From assembly GCA_947372405.1 (NCBI GenBank), contig CANBTO010000301.1, positions 1-6,422 on the forward strand: a stretch of 6,422 nt of DNA, given 5' to 3'. Below, piece by piece: positions 1-4,874 of this stretch. How positions within the stretch are numbered: position 1 is the first letter of the stretch; each line of letters opens with the position of its first letter. The notes beneath the pieces are model-generated. The model searched no databases and was not told where the DNA came from. It saw only the letters and a program-made list of their open reading frames with translations. This DNA comes from Verrucomicrobiaceae bacterium. GTDB taxonomy: Bacteria > Verrucomicrobiota > Verrucomicrobiae > Verrucomicrobiales > Akkermansiaceae. The position numbers were made by a program, and so were the translations under genes.

Positions 1-171
1 CCAACGATTTCAAAACGAGGTGGCCCTGGCTTAGGAAGAAGTTTTCGAGGACATGCCGCAATCCAGCCAAAACGGCTGCCCTCTTCGCAAGGAACTCTCC
101 ATCCCGACTGACTCGTTCCGACAAGGTTTGAATTCTCGTCGGAACAAACAGCCGGAATGGCCAGGGAAGCT
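1..171. other. Flank downstream of gene A, no supported gene
   Basis: Apart from the hairpin at 115-145 I see nothing definite. On the + strand all three frames close between 34 and 131, so a gene ending just inside the left edge is possible but its family cannot be judged. On the minus strand a 23-codon frame starts at 102 and stops at 31, with no recognisable product. Confidence 0.5.
115..145 (-). terminator. Putative 3' hairpin downstream of gene A
   Basis: A perfect 8-bp inverted repeat, gttccgac (115-122) and gtcggaac (138-145), encloses a 15-nt loop containing gaattc. It lies 26 nt beyond the TAG stop of gene A. Position and symmetry suggest a transcript 3'-end structure. There is no T-run after it in the direction of transcription, so it is not a canonical intrinsic terminator. 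It could serve instead as an mRNA-stabilising or Rho-linked element, or be part of a dispersed repeat. Confidence 0.45.
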
Positions 172-3100
172 CTATTTCAGCCGGATGAAGCGCTTGGTGT
201 TGGGTGTCAGCGGCGTGTTGTCGCGCACTCTGAGCCATTCCGCATCATCCTGCATGACGGTCGTGTGGTTCCGGCCGCTATACCAGTCCAGCAGATTGGG
301 GGAAACCTCCACGCGGCAGCCGAAGTCCAAGCCGCCGGCGGGCTTCCTGACTGCTATCGTGAGATACTTGTGACCGTCCACCCATTCCACACTGGTGGTG
401 GTTTCCAAGTGGCTCAGGGTTGGGGACGACCCATCTCCGCCAGATGAATCAAGACCGAGCCATGATGCGAAACCGGCACCATTCGCCGGGAATATGGGTG
501 CCGCCGCCAGACCAATGCCGGTGATAGGAATGTCGAAGGGATTTTCATTGCTGTCGTTGCTCGCGACGTGGATGGACGCCCTGCGCCTGCCGGTAGCCGA
601 TGGTTTGAACGTCACCATGAAGGTCGTGCTGGATCCGGGCGCCACGGTGGTCACCAGCGGCTGGGCAATGATGAAATTCCCTTGGTTCGCTCCGCTTTCG
701 GTGATGGCAAGATTCGCGAGGTCCGCATTGCCGGTATTGCTGATGGTGAAGGTCTTGGTGACCATGCCATTCACCACCACCGAACCGAAACCAGCGGCGG
801 TCAAGGAACCGTCGGTTAGATTCGCCCCTGCAGGGCCGCGGATTGCGATCTCGGGCCCGATGCCAATGCCGGTCAGCGGGATGTCGAAGGGATTTTCATT
901 GCTGTCGTTGCTGGAGACGTGGATGGACGCCCTGCGCTTGCCTATAGCCGAAGGCATGAACGTCACCGTAAAGGTCGTGCTGGCACCGGGTGCCACGGTG
1001 GCCAGCAGCGGTTGCTCGACGGTGAAATTCCCGCTGTTCGCTCCGGATTCGGTGACAGCCAGACCCGTGAGGTCCGCCGTACCGGTGTTTTTGACGGTGA
1101 AGGTCTTGGTCACCGATTCATTCACCAACACCGAACCGAAGCCCGCGGCGGTGGTGGAGCCGTCCGTTAGATTCGCTCCGGCAGGACCCTGGATCGCGAT
1201 TTCGGGCCAGACCAACGAGTAATTCAGCGTGATGTTCCCGGTTGCGCCTACATACCCATCGACGGCAATGCGATAGACTGTGCCGGCGACCGCATTGAAG
1301 GTGACCAAACTCTGGCTACCTCCTCCGTATTCATCATTACTTGCGACCTCGGTCAGTCCATCCACGGTACTGCCGGTGTACACTGCGAGCAAGGTGTCAA
1401 AGCTACTCCCGAACGTATCGATGGTGGCCGTGCCGGTGTGTGGGGCTTTCCATTGATACCAAACCGAGTGTCCTCCAGCATCACCCGCATGGTTTGGCTC
1501 GCCGCTTTCCTTGGTCATGCCGACATTGGACCAACCCGCAGCCAAGGTACCGGAATTTCCTGAGAGGGCTTGGGCGCTGGCGAAGTTGTCATTCCCCTGC
1601 CTGACTTCTATGCACTTCGTGTATTCGTTGTCCCCTTCACTGGTCTCGGTGATCACGTTGTCGGTATCCGCTATCACCTGAATCTTATGGATGCCTGGCA
1701 AAAGTTTCCCCAACGGGTAATCATAGACACCCAAACCGGCACCCGGGTTCTGCGGGGGCTGGAAATTCTCGGACCTTCGCAACAACCCGTCCACGTAGAG
1801 CGCCACCTTATAGGTGGCGGCAGTCGCCACGTTGCCATTGTTTTTTACTGCGTAATCCAGATAAAGACTGTCTGACGAGAGCAGCGTGGGACTGTCAATA
1901 TTCGTCCCCTTGACCGTGGTGACCACGATCCCGTCCGACCAAGGGCCGGGGCGGTAGGGTGCCAGGTTCGATCCCGAATCAAGCGCCATCATGTAGGCAC
2001 CGCGGCCCATCGTCCCAACCACAAGGACATTGTCCGTGGCATTGTAGGACAGGTCGTAAGCCACCGCGTTTGGCATGCCATATCCCAGCTTGGACCACAC
2101 GCCCAGGTTGTTCACAAAGGAAACATACACTCCGAGCCCGGTGCCGGCGGCCACACAATCCGTGCCATCGAGATTGAAATACTCGAGGCTGTGCAGATCG
2201 CCCACACCGGTCAGGTTGCCGGTGATGTTCTGCCAGGACGCTCCCGAGTCCGGAGTGACATAGACGGACGAAGCATCGCAAACGAACATCCGGTGCCAGT
2301 CATTCGAGTCGAGAACAATATCCTGCACCGTGCCACCGGGAAACGCGGCGGGCGTCGCTGAGACCGCACCGCCGGAGGTCGTGCGTCCTCGCACGGTGGA
2401 GCCGGAGCCAAAGTAGAGGACGTCCGGGTTTGCCACCCCACCCTCGCGCCCACCATAGGCCAGCGGCTTGCCTGAAAAATCGTTGACCCCAAAACCGACT
2501 GAAAGAGCGGTGACGGAGTTTCCTTTATCAAGTGATTCATACACGGAGTTCGAGCCCCCGATGGCCAGATGTGTGGGGGCGACCTTGTTGACTTCGACCG
2601 GGGTGGCGAATGGCTTTACGATCGCAGGCGAGCCACTGAGCAAAGTGAGCGCCGGGTAGGCGGTGCTCAACAATTTATTCGATGAGTCGTAAGTCTTGCG
2701 AAAGAAGTTGCTCAATTCCTGAGAACTGCCGTAGCGGATGGATTGCCCCGGGCTGCTGGAATCGTCGATCGCCACGTCACCGCCATCTCCACCGGCAATA
2801 AATTTCCAAACCTGTGAACTGCTCGAATTCTGGATGTGCGTTCCATTGTCCTGCGTCCCAATCATGGCAACGTGAGCGACGCTGTCGTAGGCCACGTCAT
2901 GCGCCTCGAAGACCGCGAGGTTACCGTTCACCGAGCCCCATTTCCCCGTGTTGGTCTGTGGCGAACTCAGGCGGACGATGCCGCCGTCGCAACCGTCCAC
3001 CAGGTTGCCATCGGCATCAACGAACATCTCGCGCGTATCTGCGTGGGGCTTGGTGTTCCCCGCATGCGCCCCCTCGATGGTAGTGAACTGGCTACCCAGC

Positions 3101-4263
3101 GGCAGCGAAGCGTCTCCGCGGAACCGTCCATTCTGCCCTCCAACGTAAACGAGCGAGGTATTGCTGGGATCCGCCGCGATACCAAAGTGAATCTGCCCCT
3201 GGCCGCCAGTATTGGGTGTGTCCATCCTGGTCCACGTCGCCCCAGAGTCCGTCGAGCGCCAAACGCTCTCAAGCTTTTCACTATTGATCACCCCAACAAA
3301 AAGCGCGCTGTCCACGCCGTTGTTGACCATCGCCATTTCGACCTTGGTCGTGTTCGCGGTGATCCCCGTGATGGTCCCTGTGATATTGGACCACGTCGCA
3401 CCGGTGTCACTGCTGAGAAAGATGCCTACCGTGCGCACTGCGGCGAAGAAGCGGGAGGACACCGCCGGGTCTCCCACGAGATCACTCACTGGGCCCGCGG
3501 AAAGACCGGATCCTCCCGATACGAGTGTGAACGAGGCTCCCGTGTTTGTGCTACGAAACAGGCCGCTCCCATTGCCCCCGACCCATTGGTTGTCCGAGGC
3601 GGCGAGCAGGACACTCCCCCGTGCCGCCACACTGGTAAGGTCTTCATCGGCAAACGTGCTTGCACCCAGGTTGCTCCAGCTTGTTCCGCCGTCGGTGGTC
3701 CGCAAAACCCCAATCAACGCGCCACCCTCCGCACCGTAGCTGCTCGTCCGTGCCGTGCCGACGACCAGCGACTGTCGCGTCGCATCGGTCGGATCGAACT
3801 CCAGCGCACCCACATTGAGCGTTTGCATGTCCTTAGTGTCCATAAGAGGCTGCCAGATCGGACTGGCATCCCTCGCATTGCATGTTTTCCAAACACCCCC
3901 GCCGACCGCACCGAGATAAATGATTTCGGGATCGGTAGGATGCAGCGCGATGGCCTGAATGGCACCGGCGATGGCATTGTCCGGCGGCAACGTTAGCTGT
4001 CCGCCCAGCGTGGAACCGGGCCCGAGGGGGATCCACCCATGGCCCACGAAGTCGGTCGGAGCCGATGCGGCGGAAGGTGCCGGTGCTTGAGCGGCACGCA
4101 GCATCCTCGCGCGCTCGTTGGCATCCGGCACCGGGACCACCTTTGGGGTCACCAGCGGGAGCGGTTGCTCTTGGGCACGAAGGGTGGATGAAATCGCGCA
4201 GGCGAAGCAGGAAACGAATGCGATGGCAAAGGTTCGCGAGTAGCGGGTCGTCATGGTTTTCAT
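172..4263 (-). CDS. Secreted multidomain Asp-box beta-propeller protein with CARDB, PPC-like and choice-of-anchor D repeats
   Basis: The product is a 1363-residue exported protein, probably surface-attached or extracellular, whose ligand is unknown. Residues 1-30 form a Sec signal peptide: basic n-region, hydrophobic FAIAFVSCFACAISS core and likely cleavage after TLRA. I see no convincing lipobox. Residues ~70-760 read as a sortilin/VPS10-like beta-propeller with Asp-boxes (S/T-x-D-x-G-x-[TS]-[WF]) at 189-196, 238-245 (Asp replaced by Asn), 284-291, 337-344 and 670-677. The family-typical GGGVWKT (121-127), GTQDNGT (469-475) and GTMGRGAYMM (750-759) are also present. CARDB follows at ~785-888 (VKNNGN, ADTDNVITETSEGDNEY). 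A PPC-like sandwich starting NDNF spans 891-1017. Two 117-residue anchor-D repeats occupy 1020-1253, and a 94-residue C-terminal module ends in RFIRLK. Met1 lies at 4263; Met4 (4254) is an alternative that keeps the signal peptide, and neither start has a clear Shine-Dalgarno. The stop is TAG. The fold assignments rest on motifs seen by eye, and no catalytic site is apparent. Confidence 0.95.
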   Translation of the reverse strand: MKTMTTRYSRTFAIAFVSCFACAISSTLRAQEQPLPLVTPKVVPVPDANERARMLRAAQAPAPSAASAPTDFVGHGWIPLGPGSTLGGQLTLPPDNAIAGAIQAIALHPTDPEIIYLGAVGGGVWKTCNARDASPIWQPLMDTKDMQTLNVGALEFDPTDATRQSLVVGTARTSSYGAEGGALIGVLRTTDGGTSWSNLGASTFADEDLTSVAARGSVLLAASDNQWVGGNGSGLFRSTNTGASFTLVSGGSGLSAGPVSDLVGDPAVSSRFFAAVRTVGIFLSSDTGATWSNITGTITGITANTTKVEMAMVNNGVDSALFVGVINSEKLESVWRSTDSGATWTRMDTPNTGGQGQIHFGIAADPSNTSLVYVGGQNGRFRGDASLPLGSQFTTIEGAHAGNTKPHADTREMFVDADGNLVDGCDGGIVRLSSPQTNTGKWGSVNGNLAVFEAHDVAYDSVAHVAMIGTQDNGTHIQNSSSSQVWKFIAGGDGGDVAIDDSSSPGQSIRYGSSQELSNFFRKTYDSSNKLLSTAYPALTLLSGSPAIVKPFATPVEVNKVAPTHLAIGGSNSVYESLDKGNSVTALSVGFGVNDFSGKPLAYGGREGGVANPDVLYFGSGSTVRGRTTSGGAVSATPAAFPGGTVQDIVLDSNDWHRMFVCDASSVYVTPDSGASWQNITGNLTGVGDLHSLEYFNLDGTDCVAAGTGLGVYVSFVNNLGVWSKLGYGMPNAVAYDLSYNATDNVLVVGTMGRGAYMMALDSGSNLAPYRPGPWSDGIVVTTVKGTNIDSPTLLSSDSLYLDYAVKNNGNVATAATYKVALYVDGLLRRSENFQPPQNPGAGLGVYDYPLGKLLPGIHKIQVIADTDNVITETSEGDNEYTKCIEVRQGNDNFASAQALSGNSGTLAAGWSNVGMTKESGEPNHAGDAGGHSVWYQWKAPHTGTATIDTFGSSFDTLLAVYTGSTVDGLTEVASNDEYGGGSQSLVTFNAVAGTVYRIAVDGYVGATGNITLNYSLVWPEIAIQGPAGANLTDGSTTAAGFGSVLVNESVTKTFTVKNTGTADLTGLAVTESGANSGNFTVEQPLLATVAPGASTTFTVTFMPSAIGKRRASIHVSSNDSNENPFDIPLTGIGIGPEIAIRGPAGANLTDGSLTAAGFGSVVVNGMVTKTFTISNTGNADLANLAITESGANQGNFIIAQPLVTTVAPGSSTTFMVTFKPSATGRRRASIHVASNDSNENPFDIPITGIGLAAAPIFPANGAGFASWLGLDSSGGDGSSPTLSHLETTTSVEWVDGHKYLTIAVRKPAGGLDFGCRVEVSPNLLDWYSGRNHTTVMQDDAEWLRVRDNTPLTPNTKRFIRLK
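175..456 (-). other. C-terminal module shared by both proteins, copy in gene A
   Basis: This encodes the last 94 residues (1270-1363). Fixed features include SVEWVDGHKYLT near the start, VRKPAGG, then RVEVSPNLLDWYSG, QDD-x-EWLRVRDNTPL and a terminal RFIRLK. It is predicted to be beta-rich, with no hydrophobic membrane tail, no LPxTG and no PEP-CTERM-like motif. I recognise the general style of ending from verrucomicrobial secreted proteins. A role in sorting or anchoring is an inference from its position at the extreme C-terminus of two otherwise variable proteins. Confidence 0.75.
505..855 (-). repeat. Anchor-D repeat A2 in the 1363-residue protein
   Basis: This 351-bp unit directly abuts repeat A1 with no linker and encodes residues 1137-1253 (PEIAIRGPAG to TGIGLA). 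The 351-bp period is visible in the DNA: the + strand motif atgtcgaagggattttcat recurs at 530 and 881. It shares the gene-specific RRASIHV and ESGAN signatures with A1. The neighbouring gene's repeats instead have RTA and K-T-G in those places. Confidence 0.9.
856..1206 (-). repeat. Anchor-D repeat A1 in the 1363-residue protein
   Basis: This is a 351-bp (117-codon) unit encoding residues 1020-1136, from PEIAIQGPAG to TGIGIG. It shows the ASH-like Ig-fold pattern TKTFTVKNTGTADL, PGASTTFTVTF and SNDSNENPFDIPL. By hand count it is about 78% identical to the adjacent repeat A2 and about 81% identical to a repeat in the neighbouring gene (5556-5906). It differs from the others by MPSAIGKR where they have KP[ST]ATG. 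Confidence 0.9.
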
Positions 4264-4306
4264 TTGATAGGATGTGTTTGGATTATTGAAGCTGGTTGAA
4301 TATCGA

Positions 4307-4375
4307 AATCACAGGCAATCCCACCTCCGCAATGTTGGTCGATCGCCCTGCCTCGGCACTGGAATCACAGGCAAT
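4307..4375. repeat. Direct repeat AATCACAGGCAAT, two copies
   Basis: The 13-mer AATCACAGGCAAT occurs at 4307-4319 and 4363-4375, 56 bp apart, upstream of gene A. A partial third copy, GAATCACA, lies at 4446-4453. The second copy sits inside a 6-bp inverted repeat, TGGAAT (4360-4365) and ATTCCA (4374-4379). The function is unknown: binding sites or remains of an intergenic repeat family. Confidence 0.5.
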
Positions 4376-4497
4376 TCCAACGAAGATCGCGCCATTGCCA
4401 CCCTCGGCGCATCGCGAAGTGCGGATACACACCTGAAACTGATTCGAATCACATGTGGTGCGCGGTTCATCATGGGTTCGGGAGCATTATCAACTAT

Positions 4498-4513
4498 CAG
4501 GATTGCAATCCTG
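4498..4513. promoter_or_regulatory. Perfect 16-bp palindrome, operator-like
   Basis: CAGGATTGCAATCCTG is a perfect palindrome with no loop, placed about 235 bp upstream of the gene A start codon. Lack of a loop favours binding by a dimeric protein over an RNA hairpin. It could equally be the core of a degenerate dispersed palindromic repeat. No regulator is encoded nearby. Confidence 0.35.
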
Positions 4514-4707
4514 CTTGCGGAATCTTGTCCCACTGTGTCTCAAAATTTTTCATGACTGCGTTGGGAAATTTTCACTGGAAGAACAAACGTCGAAAAAACC
4601 ATTCTCAATAACAAGGGTCCAAAATGGAAAAATCATCAACACTGTGTCAAGAAGAAATCCACATAAGGCGGGCTGCGCCATGACATCTGGCTGATAATCT
4701 TTGTTTT

Positions 4708-4760
4708 TTGACAATCCATATCGTCAATCTATCAGACTATGATTGGATAGAATATATAAT
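4708..4760 (+). promoter_or_regulatory. Promoter/operator-like AT-rich patch
   Basis: A consensus TTGACA (4708-4713) is followed after 16 bp by TATCAG (4730-4735), and a perfect TATAAT lies at 4755-4760. The -35 overlaps a dyad, TTGAC (4708-4712) and GTCAA (4723-4727). A second dyad, TCTATC (4728-4733) and GATAGA (4746-4751), brackets the region between. If active it would fire rightward into the 3' end of gene B, giving antisense RNA, because no + strand gene follows. AT-rich DNA produces such matches by chance, so this is tentative. Confidence 0.22.
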
Positions 4761-4785
4761 GGACCTTGGCAAGTTCCAGCCTAAC

Positions 4786-4805
4786 ACCCTGCGGGCGGCA
4801 AGGGT
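4786..4805 (-). other. Short GC-rich hairpin after gene B
   Basis: The inverted repeat accct (4786-4790) and agggt (4801-4805) is extended by a gc/gc pair with one bulged base, around a gggcg loop. It lies just beyond the larger hairpin in the direction of transcription and could add to the 3'-end structure. The stem is short enough to be chance. Confidence 0.25.
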
Positions 4806-4815
4806 CGGAGCCTAA

Positions 4816-4863
4816 GCGTCCCGGCAAGACTTGAATTCTTGTCGGAACTCGCAACCGGGACGC
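4816..4863 (-). terminator. Putative 3' hairpin downstream of gene B, with two competing stems
   Basis: An outer perfect 9-bp inverted repeat, gcgtcccgg (4816-4824) and ccgggacgc (4855-4863), starts 11 nt after the gene B stop. Inside it, ccggcaaga (4821-4829) and tcttgtcgg (4837-4845) form a 9-bp stem with one mismatch or wobble. The two stems compete for ccgg at 4821-4824. No T-run follows on the minus strand. The inner part corresponds position for position to the hairpin after gene A. This is a likely transcript-end structure, with the mechanism unproven. Confidence 0.5.
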
Positions 4864-4874
4864 CCGCGTCCAGG

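Larger units (their letters stand above)
4264..4874. other. 611-bp non-coding spacer between the two paralogues
   Basis: I see no convincing gene on either strand. Open frames of 74 to 93 codons exist here but have no recognisable family and no good ribosome binding site. The half next to gene B (about 4540-4770) is AT-rich compared with the GC-rich genes. It contains A/T runs and promoter-like hexamers. The half next to gene A contains a duplicated 13-mer and a 16-bp palindrome. It presumably carries the promoter of gene A, but I could not identify a convincing -35/-10 pair. An AATAAT box at 4282-4287 (minus strand) lies near the start codon without a good -35. Confidence 0.7.

Noticed and set aside
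2..34. The C-terminal end of a + strand gene (QRFQNEVALA then TAG)
   Set aside because: Eleven codons cannot establish a reading frame; the other two frames also stay open for a similar or greater length.
505..1206. A CRISPR-like or satellite array, suggested by regular 351-bp spacing of near-identical words
   Set aside because: The period equals 117 codons, the frame stays open throughout, and the unit is a known Ig-fold repeat; there are no unique spacers between short repeats.
395..1222. A 275-codon + strand open frame opposite the A1 and A2 repeats
   Set aside because: Same shadow effect as opposite gene B; the MSKGFSLLSLL-type segments are only the reverse complement of the repeat DNA.
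2836..3996. A 386-codon + strand open frame opposite the propeller of gene A
   Set aside because: Its translation is Arg/His/Pro-rich without motifs and lies wholly antisense to a well-supported Asp-box coding region.
4282..4287. AATAAT as a minus-strand -10 box near the gene A start
   Set aside because: One mismatch to consensus but no acceptable -35 at 16-18 bp, so it is only mentioned in the spacer entry.
4309..4533. A 74-codon minus-strand frame starting with GTG in the spacer
   Set aside because: No good ribosome binding site, no recognisable family, and it runs through the palindrome and both 13-mers, which look non-coding.
4531..4648. Direct repeat CACTGTGTC at 4531-4539 and 4640-4648
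   Set aside because: A shared 9-mer is expected about by chance in a 611-bp region, and flanking sequence does not extend the match convincingly.
4645..4650. A consensus minus-strand TTGACA as the -35 of gene A
   Set aside because: The best hexamer at 17-18 bp spacing (CCATTT or CATTTT) is a poor -10, so a promoter is not supported.
4274..4694. Overlapping + strand frames of 79 and 93 codons in the spacer
   Set aside because: No domain-like composition and no plausible start signals; they overlap each other in different frames.
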